Source: Oligoflexus tunisiensis
GTDB taxonomy: Bacteria; Bdellovibrionota_B; Oligoflexia; Oligoflexales; Oligoflexaceae
NCBI RefSeq assembly: GCF_001748245.1
Contig: NZ_BDFO01000001.1
Span: 2,316,471-2,380,470, forward strand
DNA length: 64,000 bases
Direction of reading: 5' to 3'
Part shown: positions 25,700-33,021 of the stretch, in pieces
Numbering within the stretch: the first letter of the stretch is position 1
Layout: the number at the start of each line of letters is the position of its first letter
Translations under genes and position numbers: made by a program
The notes under the pieces: generated by a model
Seen by the model: the letters and a program-made list of their open reading frames with translations, nothing else
Told to the model about the DNA's origin: nothing
Database searches by the model: none

Positions 25700-26812
25700 T
25701 CAGTTGGTTCGGTTCCATATCTCGATCATGGTTCCGCCGCCCAGGCTGGTGCTATCCACATCCATTACAATTTGATCATTGGTATAGCTCGTGATGAATG
25801 AGGAGTAATAGGACGTGAACTTGCCAACAATCGCCCCATCTCCCATGAGGATCAGTTTGCTGAAATTCGCGAAACTGTCCGCGGCGGCCATGGTCCGCAG
25901 AAGACAGGATCCTCCGGTGGTGACACTGATCTGAGTCAGGGATGTGACCACGATGGTTCCAGTGACCGGATTCTCCGGCGTGGTGCCGTTTGCAATATCA
26001 GTATAGGAGCAGGTCACCTGCCAGGTGCCCGGGAGCACGGCAGCCAGAGGGAGAGGATTGCGTTCATTGGAAGCGACGGTGATGGTGCCCAGCTCGGATG
26101 TTTTACCGGCTGTGACACTGACGCTGACGTCCTTGATGTAATAGCCCTTGGTGACGCGAATATTGTAAGTCCCGGCCGGCACGAAGAGGAGGCTAAAGGT
26201 CCCATCATCGCCGGTGCGCACGAAAAAGGATTTGCCGGGAATAAAGATATCCGCACCCGCCAGGGTAACATTCGCATCGGCAAAGGCGAGCGTTCCGGTG
26301 ATGGCGGTGACCTCTTTCAGGGTGGACTGTCCCGTCTCCAGCTTGCTCTCGGCGGTCAGCAGATCCTCGGATAAGTCGAGCTTGCGACGCACACCCAGAG
26401 CCCGACCGGTCCCATCATCGGGAACCTTCACCTGCAGGGTATATTGAAAATCATCAGCCGTGGCCGCATCACCGGATTCCGCCAGCCCGGTTTCCGTGGA
26501 AAAGCTGGAGTCGATAATCAGCGCACCGGCTGCCACATCCACCGCGAAATTCCCGGACGTATCCGTGGTGCCCTGTGCGACCACCACTCCATCATTCCGG
26601 AGCAGCTCCACCTCCTTGTTCTGCAGAACAGCGGTATTGGAGGGATCCTCGCCATTGGCCACGCTGCCCGAGATAATCAGCGACTGCGTGGGAATCAAGG
26701 CGACTTCGTCTTCCGGAGCTATCGTATTGTGAATCACCTGCTCGGTGGTATCGCCCTTGCAGCCCTGCATAATTATAAACATGACAGATAAAGCGACCAG
26801 TTTCCTTATCAT
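25700..26812 (-). CDS. Lipoprotein with carboxypeptidase-regulatory-like (beta-sandwich) domains
   Basis: 370 aa. Signal peptide ending in M-Q-G-C (Cys18), a loose lipobox. Two beta-sandwich repeats of the CarboxypepD_reg type are visible: about 48-100 (LIISGSVANGEDPSN to GTTDTSGNFAVDV) and about 165-245 (ITGTLAFADANVTL to TGDDGTFSLLFVPAGTYNI, then VTAGKTSELGTITV). A C-terminal domain (about 255-370) with two Cys resembles lipocalin-like or Ig-like exported domains but is not assigned. GAGG precedes the ATG. Such proteins sit on the outer membrane or cell surface; no enzymatic motif is seen. Confidence 0.75.
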   Translation of the reverse strand: MIRKLVALSVMFIIMQGCKGDTTEQVIHNTIAPEDEVALIPTQSLIISGSVANGEDPSNTAVLQNKEVELLRNDGVVVAQGTTDTSGNFAVDVAAGALIIDSSFSTETGLAESGDAATADDFQYTLQVKVPDDGTGRALGVRRKLDLSEDLLTAESKLETGQSTLKEVTAITGTLAFADANVTLAGADIFIPGKSFFVRTGDDGTFSLLFVPAGTYNIRVTKGYYIKDVSVSVTAGKTSELGTITVASNERNPLPLAAVLPGTWQVTCSYTDIANGTTPENPVTGTIVVTSLTQISVTTGGSCLLRTMAAADSFANFSKLILMGDGAIVGKFTSYYSSFITSYTNDQIVMDVDSTSLGGGTMIEIWNRTN

Positions 26813-26935
26813 TGCTACCTCGTCTGGATAAGCCTATTGGTTAATCCAAGTTTAGGAGGTCTGCGTTTGTCTGACAAGGTGGCCTTGCTGGTCCGCTTTG
26901 TGCTTTAATACCTTCGCCATAAGGAGGGCTGCTCC

Positions 26936-27262
26936 ATGAAACTATTTATTTACGATCTGGCTTTGCAACCGGACTATCAAGACCCGGCTGCATGGGATGC
27001 GCGGGTGGAAGAGGTTTTCAATCAGCATGCGGATTATCTGAATCAGGCCATCAAGCATGGTCGCGTGATGCTCGTGGGTCGCACGGATACGGCGCCCAAG
27101 GATAATTACGGCCTGGTGGTTTTCGAAGCCGAAAATCAGGCGGATGCGGAGGAGTTCATGAAAGGTGATCCCGCCATCGCCCGTGGCGTGATGCAGGGTC
27201 GTGCCTTCCCCTTCAAGCTTCTCAAGGTCACCGACCAGGCCCGGAAATGGCAGGCTTGGTGA
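26936..27262 (+). CDS. YciI family protein
   Basis: 108-aa cytoplasmic protein of the YciI/ferredoxin-like alpha-beta fold. It starts from an ATG with AAGGAGG nine bases upstream. Family features include the repeated H (HADYLNQAIKHGRVMLVGRT), the central DNYGLVVFEAENQADAEEFMKGDPA and the C-terminal beta strand AFPFKLLKV. Members are usually small dimers of uncertain catalytic role. It stands alone and converges with the minus-strand gene at 27272. Confidence 0.85.
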   Translation: MKLFIYDLALQPDYQDPAAWDARVEEVFNQHADYLNQAIKHGRVMLVGRTDTAPKDNYGLVVFEAENQADAEEFMKGDPAIARGVMQGRAFPFKLLKVTDQARKWQAW

Positions 27263-27271
27263 GAGGCGGCA

Positions 27272-27883
27272 TCAAAGGAATTCGGCCCGGCAGAGGAGAC
27301 GGTGAATGCGCTGCATCTCCTCCTGCCCTGGCGGTCGTACCATGAAGGGCACCCGACGCCAGCGCGGATCATCCTTCGCAATCGCCGGCGCCGCGACAGC
27401 CTGAAAGAAGGCCCCTTTCAATTTAGGTGTGCAGCTCAAAAAAATTTGCGTCAAAGGGTGGATGCGGCTCCAGCCCTGCATGCGTTCATGGATTTCCTCG
27501 AAGAAAAGTTGCGACTGCCGCAGCCTGATGCGCGAACCCAGGCGGGATTTGCCCTTTTCCTGCAGGTAGGTGAGTTGGGCACGGCCCTGGGTTTTGCGCA
27601 CCATATACTTTTGGATCTGTTTGGATTCAAGGATCTCATCCGCCTGCGCCACGGCCACGGACGCGCGTCCGGCCTGGATCAGCATCAAACCATAGCAGGC
27701 GGGATCATCAATGGCGTCCCGCAGTTCATCGAGCGTGGACCAGCCGGCCCGCCGCAGAATCAGGGGCAGGCGCAGAGTGCGGTCGCCACTGATCACGCAG
27801 TCCTCTTCCACCCGGGCATCGACGGCGATGGTTTCAACCCATTCCACGAAATCGGCATAGGATAGATAGCGGGGCTCGTTCAT
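27272..27883 (-). CDS. Vms1/eRF1-like (VLRF1) peptidyl-tRNA hydrolase candidate
   Basis: 203 aa. The segment from about residue 92 (KYMVRKTQGRAQ, then KGKSRLGSRIRL and FFEEIHERM) resembles the VLRF1 domain of Vms1/ANKZF1, which frees nascent chains from tRNA on stalled ribosomal subunits. In that family the GGQ-like loop ends in a catalytic Gln; here the loop reads QGRAQ. The N-terminal part (1-90) packs with it and is not assigned; there is no zinc finger or ankyrin region. The ATG follows the TAA of the ABC exporter with no gap (TAAATG), so the genes are co-transcribed and coupled. The assignment is from motif resemblance only. Confidence 0.55.
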   Translation of the reverse strand: MNEPRYLSYADFVEWVETIAVDARVEEDCVISGDRTLRLPLILRRAGWSTLDELRDAIDDPACYGLMLIQAGRASVAVAQADEILESKQIQKYMVRKTQGRAQLTYLQEKGKSRLGSRIRLRQSQLFFEEIHERMQGWSRIHPLTQIFLSCTPKLKGAFFQAVAAPAIAKDDPRWRRVPFMVRPPGQEEMQRIHRLLCRAEFL

Positions 27884-29635
27884 TTACGTCACCACAAACT
27901 GCCGGTTCACCAGCTTGTAATACATCCCTTCACGTTCATTCATCAACTCCTGATGGCCTCCGCTCTGCACAATCCGTCCTCCCTGGATCACCAGGACACG
28001 ATCGGCATTTCGCACCGTGGAGAGGCGATGAGCGATCACCACCGTGGTGCGTGACTGCATCAGAAGGTCGAGCGCCTCCTGGACGAGGTGTTCACTTTCC
28101 GCATCCAAAGCACTGGTGGCCTCATCCAGAATCAGAATCCGTGGATCCTTGAGCATGGCCCGGGCAATCGCCACGCGCTGCCTTTGTCCTCCGGAGAGCT
28201 GAATGCCACGCTCGCCGACGATGGTGTCATAGCCCTGAGGAAAACCGCTGATAAACTCATGCGCATGGGCTGCCCGCGCGGCCGCCTCGACTTCGGCATC
28301 TGTGGCCGTGGCCTTGCCATAGCGAATGTTGGCGGCAATCGAGGCACTCAAAAGCACAGGATCCTGCGAGACCACTCCAATCTGCTGGCGCAACCATTCG
28401 CCATCCAGCGTGCGCACATCCTGTCCATCCAAACACACCCGGCCCTTCGCAGGATCATAGAAACGACAGATCAAACTCGCAATGGTGGACTTTCCGCTGC
28501 CGGAAGGTCCCACCAGAGCCACGACCTCGCCCGGTCGAATATTGAGATCCAGCTCCTGCAGAACCATCACATCCGGACGCGAAGGATAATAAAAATCCAC
28601 AGCCTGAAACTGCAGGTATCCCGTCACCCGGGGCAGGGTCTGCCCGCCGCGCAGAGGGATTTCCGGTTGCCGGTCCAGGATTTCAAAAACACGCCGCGCG
28701 GCTCCGGTCGCTGACATGAAGTCCGTCCAGAGCGATCCCAGGGCCCCGACGGCAACCGCCACCGTCATCGCATAAAGGATAAAACTGGTGAGATCGCCAA
28801 CGGACATTTCTCCCGCGATCACGAGGCGCCCCCCGTACCAGAGCACGCCGGCAATGGCCGCATAGCCGAGCAGACTGGCCAGGGCTGAGATGTAAGCAAT
28901 GCTGCGAATCCTGAGGCGCGCTAGGCCATAGGAACGTTGCACGGCCTTCGCATAGCGCTGCACTTCACTCGATTCCTTGGCAAAGGCCCGCACGGTACGA
29001 ATGCCTGAGATGGTTTCCTCGGCCACGATTCCGGTTTCCGCCAGGGCATCCTGCACGTCGCGTGAAATCTTCCGCACGCGCCGACCAAAGAGGGCGGTGC
29101 CGATCGCCAGGGGCGGAACGCAGCCGAGCAGTCCAAACGCCAGCACCGGCGAGGTGTAAATCAAGAGGATCAGACCACCGACCGCGGCGCCGAGATTTCG
29201 CATCGACATGGAAATATTCACGCTCACCGCGTTTTGCAGAACCGTGGCATCCGATGCGAGGCGACTCATCAGTTCACCCGTTCGGCGGCTGTCGAAGAAG
29301 GCGATGTCCTGTTCCATGATCGAACGGTAGAGCTGCTCCCGCAGGCTGGCGACGATTTTTTCGCCCGCGCTAGTAAAAAGATAATAGCGCATGCCACCCG
29401 CCAGCGCCTGCACGCAGAATACCGCCAGCATCATCAGGGCGGCCTGGTCCACGGCCGAGGGCTGTCCGGAGCCCAGAGCCTCATCAATAATGACCTTGAC
29501 GGCCTGCGGGTAGATGAGAAGCATGCTGCTTCCCAGAATCAGAAAGATCAGACCGAGACCCAGCCGTCGCCGTTCCGGCCAGGCGAGTTTTAAAATGCGG
29601 GAGAGTCCAGGTGTTTGAGTCTTCGTAGGGTTCAA
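27884..29635 (-). CDS. ABC exporter, fused membrane and ATPase domains (MsbA/ABCB type)
   Basis: 583-aa half-transporter that should act as a homodimer in the inner membrane. Six helices (about 25-310) are followed by an ATPase domain (about 340-575) with Walker A GPSGSGKS, signature LSGGQRQRVAIARAML, Walker B ILILDEATSALD and the H-loop IAHRLS. All catalytic residues are present, so lipid, peptide or drug export is likely. The start is uncertain: the only in-frame start is TTG 29635, with a weak GGA site, because a 37-base tandem duplication just upstream has shifted the frame. The VLRF1-like gene follows directly. Confidence 0.9.
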   Translation of the reverse strand: MNPTKTQTPGLSRILKLAWPERRRLGLGLIFLILGSSMLLIYPQAVKVIIDEALGSGQPSAVDQAALMMLAVFCVQALAGGMRYYLFTSAGEKIVASLREQLYRSIMEQDIAFFDSRRTGELMSRLASDATVLQNAVSVNISMSMRNLGAAVGGLILLIYTSPVLAFGLLGCVPPLAIGTALFGRRVRKISRDVQDALAETGIVAEETISGIRTVRAFAKESSEVQRYAKAVQRSYGLARLRIRSIAYISALASLLGYAAIAGVLWYGGRLVIAGEMSVGDLTSFILYAMTVAVAVGALGSLWTDFMSATGAARRVFEILDRQPEIPLRGGQTLPRVTGYLQFQAVDFYYPSRPDVMVLQELDLNIRPGEVVALVGPSGSGKSTIASLICRFYDPAKGRVCLDGQDVRTLDGEWLRQQIGVVSQDPVLLSASIAANIRYGKATATDAEVEAAARAAHAHEFISGFPQGYDTIVGERGIQLSGGQRQRVAIARAMLKDPRILILDEATSALDAESEHLVQEALDLLMQSRTTVVIAHRLSTVRNADRVLVIQGGRIVQSGGHQELMNEREGMYYKLVNRQFVVT

Positions 29636-29672
29636 AGGAAAGTCCAGGTGTTTGAGTCTTCGTCGTGTTCAA
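29604..29672. repeat. 37-bp tandem duplication at the start of the ABC exporter gene
   Basis: The 23-base word beginning AGTCCAGGTGTTTGAGTCTT (plus strand) occurs at 29604-29626 and again at 29641-29663, and both copies continue with a near-identical GGTTCAA/TGTTCAA tail. The offset is 37 bases, not a multiple of three. On the minus strand each copy offers a TTG-AAC start reading M-N-(P/T)-T-K-T-Q-T-P-G-L-S. The copy at 29635 is in frame with the transporter; the copy at 29672 runs out of frame into a short dead end. Confidence 0.85.
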
Positions 29673-29693
29673 GAGATATCCAGTCCATGGAAG

Positions 29694-29723
29694 GAAAAAA
29701 GCCCTTGTTCAGAAAACAAGGGC
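29694..29723 (-). terminator. Rho-independent terminator of the Lys/Ala-tailed protein gene
   Basis: GCCCTTGTT (29701-29709) and AACAAGGGC (29715-29723) make a nine-base-pair stem with a five-base loop. On the minus strand it is followed by TTTTTT (29695-29700). It lies 10 bases after the stop at 29734, so it separates this gene from the ABC exporter transcript. Confidence 0.88.
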
Positions 29724-29733
29724 CAGAGCGGAC

Positions 29734-30312
29734 TTATTTTTTCTTTTTCTTGCGGGCCGGCTTGGCCTTCTTTCCCGCCGAAGATTTTTTCGCAGCTTTT
29801 TTCTTCGCGGGTTTGGCGGCTTTTTTCACGACTTTTTTCTTCGCAGCCTTGGCCGTTTTTTTCTTTTTGGCGGCGGGGGCTTTTTTCGCCGCCTTTTTCT
29901 TCGCAGCTTTCTTTTTGCCAGCGGCAGGTTTTTTGGCTGCGGCCTTCTTTTTGGCGGCCGGCTTGCGGGCCTTCTTTTTGGCTTTGGGTTTGGCGTCCGT
30001 GGATTCTTCTTCACCGTCGGATTCCGGAGCCATCGCGGCGTCCTGTTCCGCCCCGCTCAAGGCCTCATCGATCGCCTGCAGCAGGACCTGAACTTCCTGA
30101 TCGAGGCTGACCGGATCTTCAATTTCATTGAGGTCATCCAGGATCAGGCGCAGCGGCTGATGAAATTTGCTGTCGATGCGCGACCAGATCTCCTCCAGGT
30201 CTTCATTGCGTGCATAAGCGATAAAAAATTCTTTCAAAGGCTCAGCCAATCGCGTATCGGAACGGATGACTGATGTTACCATTGCGGGGAAATTGTGAGG
30301 TTCGAAATCCAT
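29734..30312 (-). CDS. Protein with acidic N-domain and Lys/Ala-rich histone H1-like tail
   Basis: 192 aa from ATG 30312, with GGAGG five bases upstream. The N-terminal half (1-100) is a soluble acidic helical domain (DDLNEIEDPVSLDQEVQVLL). From about residue 108 to the end the sequence is almost only Lys, Ala and Pro (KKKAAKKKAAKKAPAAKKKK and variants), as in bacterial histone H1-like or AlgP-type tails. Such tails bind DNA or RNA electrostatically. The codons GCC/GCG-AAA/AAG are varied, not a simple DNA repeat. The N-terminal domain is not recognised. A nucleoid- or RNA-associated role is inferred from the tail alone. Confidence 0.8.
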   Translation of the reverse strand: MDFEPHNFPAMVTSVIRSDTRLAEPLKEFFIAYARNEDLEEIWSRIDSKFHQPLRLILDDLNEIEDPVSLDQEVQVLLQAIDEALSGAEQDAAMAPESDGEEESTDAKPKAKKKARKPAAKKKAAAKKPAAGKKKAAKKKAAKKAPAAKKKKTAKAAKKKVVKKAAKPAKKKAAKKSSAGKKAKPARKKKKK

Positions 30313-30394
30313 CAAGGCCTCCGAGGCGAATGAACATTGATCGACAGCTTATGGTATGACACTTTGCGGACGACTCGGAACCATTTCTTTACGA

Positions 30395-30417
30395 CTCCTG
30401 AGTATTTTTCTCAGGAG
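30395..30417. repeat. Inverted repeat downstream of the GNAT gene
   Basis: CTCCTGAG and CTCAGGAG enclose the seven-base loop TATTTTT. It lies after the minus-strand GNAT stop (30465) but no T-tract follows on either strand. It could be a weak terminator, an RNA processing site, or an operator for the gene at 30312. Confidence 0.4.
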
Positions 30418-30464
30418 CCCTCGGGGAAGTTGCGCGTATTTGACATGGATAACAGGATGTTAGC

Positions 30465-31283
30465 TTAGACGCTGCAGGATAGGGTGAACTTCAGGACTTC
30501 ATCCAGACAGGGCTGGATCAGGCGGACGCTTTGGGTTTTCACGCGGAGAACCCAGTCCCTGGCGGCCGGTCCCAGGGCCTCGTCTACATGCGGCGCCACA
30601 AATCGGGCCCAGGCGAGAAAGGGAACATTTTCGCCGCGCATGACCTTCTCCAGATCGATGCAAACGACGCAGGACTCCCGTCCCTCATACAAAGGGTGCC
30701 GACCGGAATAGGGCAAAAGTTCACCGGCAAAACGGAGGTAGACCGGAATCAGGGATTTGACACAGTAACCGAGGAGCATGCGCCCCCCGCGTTTGAAGGC
30801 GGCCCAGGCACATTCGGCCAGGAGCAGGGTCAGAAGATGGCCGCGGCGGAAGTCGGGATGCGTGCAGACACGGGAAATTTCCACCGTGCCCGGGGCGGTG
30901 ATGAGCGTATCCGGCAGAGGGACCAGGACACTGGAGATTTCCGAGCGTTCGCGTTGACCATCCAGAAAAAGGAGACGTCCCGCTGCGACCAGCTGGTCAC
31001 GCAGGATGAGTTTGATATGGACAGCCTGGGCGTCGAAGCTGTCTCGACATTTTTCCCGGTTATTCGTTTGCAGAAGACGCCCATCGGCTTGCGCCGCACG
31101 CAGACGCAGCTGCAGAATATCGGGCGACAGTTCGGTGGTGACTTCGATCTGAACTTCGTCCAGCACAAAAGGCGCCGGCAGTCCCTGTTCATGAAACCAG
31201 CGAAAGCCAATACGTCCCGAATTTTGTTGCCAGAGGGTTTGGGCGATGCGATGTCTTTGCCACTGGGTCAGGCTAGCCTTCAT
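30465..31283 (-). CDS. GNAT-fold acyltransferase-like protein
   Basis: 272 aa from ATG 31283, with AGGGAG six bases upstream; the open frame extends further 5' but without a ribosome site. The central part carries the GNAT acetyl-CoA region: VEISRVCTHPDFRRGHLLTL followed by LLLAECAWAAFKRGGRMLLG and a late aromatic segment PVYLRFAGELLPYSGRHPLY. It resembles N-acyl amino acid synthase or GNAT enzymes of the same size. Substrate unknown. It is transcribed away from the plus-strand gene at 31609. Confidence 0.65.
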   Translation of the reverse strand: MKASLTQWQRHRIAQTLWQQNSGRIGFRWFHEQGLPAPFVLDEVQIEVTTELSPDILQLRLRAAQADGRLLQTNNREKCRDSFDAQAVHIKLILRDQLVAAGRLLFLDGQRERSEISSVLVPLPDTLITAPGTVEISRVCTHPDFRRGHLLTLLLAECAWAAFKRGGRMLLGYCVKSLIPVYLRFAGELLPYSGRHPLYEGRESCVVCIDLEKVMRGENVPFLAWARFVAPHVDEALGPAARDWVLRVKTQSVRLIQPCLDEVLKFTLSCSV

Positions 31284-31608
31284 GGTGAGCTCCCTGGTGA
31301 ACCGTCCCAAGTCTTGCGCCTCCCTTTCTGCACGATGCTTGCCACAATTCTGCCGGAAATTTTTCCGCGAGTTTCTGCGATTTGAGGCGGCTGGTTTGGG
31401 TTGATGCTTCGGTTCTCGACAGGATTGCTTGAACATTGGTCTACCAGGTGGAAAGATTTGGTCTCTTAAATGGATTATTCCGCACCTGTTTTTGCTGGAG
31501 AAAAAGGGAAATAGGCAGGGCGTAAGGTGCAGTTTTCCTGGGATTTTGGTTCCCGCACAAGTCCAACCTGCATCCTCCCGATCCTGTTGGTATGTGGCAG
31601 GAGGTTCC
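31284..31608. other. Divergent intergenic region, no gene seen
   Basis: A 325-base region between divergent genes. On the plus strand TTGAAC (31429-31434) and AAAGAT (31452-31457) are 17 bases apart and could be the promoter of the 31609 gene (weak -10). The rest shows no RNA gene, repeat or ribosome-site-preceded frame that I can support. Confidence 0.45.
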
Positions 31609-32193
31609 ATGCGCCCGGCTCAGGTTCTGACCATCAATCCCAAGTCGCTCAGTCCGGAAAAGCGGGACAGTTTGCAGGCGACTCAGCGTTTTTTGCGTCA
31701 TACTTTTCGTAAGATTTTAGTGGAACAGGCTTCGGTGGATATTTTCGAAGAGCCCCTCTTTGTCGAGGACCCGCATATTTATGCGACCTGGTCGACCCAG
31801 TCCTGCCTTTTGGGAGCTGGATTTAAGATCGGGGCCCGCATCCAGTTCGATACCCAGGATGGGCGTGCGTTGCAGGAATTGCACGGGAAGCTCGCGCCGG
31901 ATGTCACGGATGAGCAGCTGGTGGTTCAGATGCAGGAAACCACGGACCAGATTCTCGTGCATTTGCAGCGTCATTGCCAGGCGGCGGGCCTGATCACTGG
32001 CATCAGCCAGGCGTCCTTATCGAAGGCTTTTAGCAAGAGTCAAAGACCATCCTATCAGCTGCTGGGAGGTGCGGTGGATTCCTGGCTCCTTCGGATTCAG
32101 GATGCAGTCTTCTACTGCACGACTCACGTTATCTTCGATGAAAGCAGCGATCTTGAACTTTTGAGTCAGAGCCTCGCGACCGGACATGGTTGA
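31609..32193 (+). CDS. Hypothetical cytoplasmic protein, possibly CheX-like
   Basis: 194 aa from ATG 31609, with AGGAGG four bases upstream. No signal peptide or membrane helix. A mixed alpha/beta protein: strand-rich segments (IYATWSTQSCLLGAGFKIGA; VFYCTTHVIFDESSD) flank a helix with Gly (RHCQAAGLITGISQASL). The order of elements recalls the CheC/CheX/FliY phosphatase fold and the protein at 38525, but the E-x2-N signature of active phosphatases is not evident. Treat as unknown. Confidence 0.65.
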   Translation: MRPAQVLTINPKSLSPEKRDSLQATQRFLRHTFRKILVEQASVDIFEEPLFVEDPHIYATWSTQSCLLGAGFKIGARIQFDTQDGRALQELHGKLAPDVTDEQLVVQMQETTDQILVHLQRHCQAAGLITGISQASLSKAFSKSQRPSYQLLGGAVDSWLLRIQDAVFYCTTHVIFDESSDLELLSQSLATGHG

Positions 32194-32295
32194 AGCTGCG
32201 CGCGAAAGGCGCGAGGCAGCTCGAACAGCCCCCGTTATCTCCCGCTGGGCAACGCCCGCCAACCTATTGTAAAATGGCCCTTCAAGGAGGCAGCC

Positions 32296-32979
32296 ATGAT
32301 CGACTTGTTCCATCAGGTGGACGAATATTGCGAACGCATCGATTTTCAGCTCCTGTCCGAGCCCCTGAATCTCTACAGCAACCTCCTGTTCTGGGTGGCC
32401 GCGGGTCTGGCTCTTTACGAAATCTGGCGGAGTTCCGTGCGGCGCGCGGGATCGCTGTGGTGCCTCTTGATCCTGCTGCTGTTGGTAGGATGTGGTTCCG
32501 CCCTCTTTCATAGCTACGCCACCCAATGGGCGAAAATCTGCGATGTCGGGTTCATCGGCCTCTTTGTGGTCTGCTTTCTTTGGTTCTGGGCGCGGTCCAT
32601 TCTGCACCTTGCCCTGCGGTACAGTGTCTATTTCATGCTGATGTTTTTCGGACTCTCCGGCCTTCTCTACGCAATCTTTTTGCGGTTGCCCGTGAATGGC
32701 TCGCAAGGTTATTTCGGTGTCGCCCTCTTCCTGCTCGCCCTCGGTGTCCAGCAAAGCTGGCAACTGTCAAAGTCCCAAACCCTGACGCGGGCTGCCTGCG
32801 TGTTCATCGCCTCGCTCGTCTTCCGAAGCCTGGATGAGCAGCTCTGCTCGATCTGGCCCTACGGCACGCACTTTCTCTGGCATTCCTTGAACGCCGTTGT
32901 CTGTTATCTCACCATTCGCGGCATGCGCGAGGAACTGGAGTGGCAGGAAGGATACCGCGGGCTCACAGGCCCGCGGTAA
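32296..32979 (+). CDS. Alkaline ceramidase-like integral membrane protein
   Basis: 227 aa; AAGGAGG is seven bases before the ATG. Seven hydrophobic helices fill most of the chain. The CREST/ceramidase signature residues are in place: EPLNLYSNLLFWVAAG at the first helix, SALFHSY (Ser, His) with KICDVGF (Asp), and the C-terminal GTHFLWHSLNAV with two His. In this superfamily these Ser, Asp and three His residues bind zinc and hydrolyse amide bonds in lipids. A perfect hairpin (32955-32962 with 32969-32976) spans the last codons. The bacterial substrate is unknown; ceramide, ornithine lipid or another acyl amide are possible. Confidence 0.78.
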   Translation: MIDLFHQVDEYCERIDFQLLSEPLNLYSNLLFWVAAGLALYEIWRSSVRRAGSLWCLLILLLLVGCGSALFHSYATQWAKICDVGFIGLFVVCFLWFWARSILHLALRYSVYFMLMFFGLSGLLYAIFLRLPVNGSQGYFGVALFLLALGVQQSWQLSKSQTLTRAACVFIASLVFRSLDEQLCSIWPYGTHFLWHSLNAVVCYLTIRGMREELEWQEGYRGLTGPR

Positions 32980-33021
32980 AAAGAGAGCCAGGCGGGCTAA
33001 CCATCCCTGCCGGCTGTATCG

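Noticed and set aside
32955..32976. CCGCGGGC/GCCCGCGG hairpin at the end of the ceramidase-like gene as terminator
   Set aside because: No T-run follows on either strand; it also overlaps the last codons.
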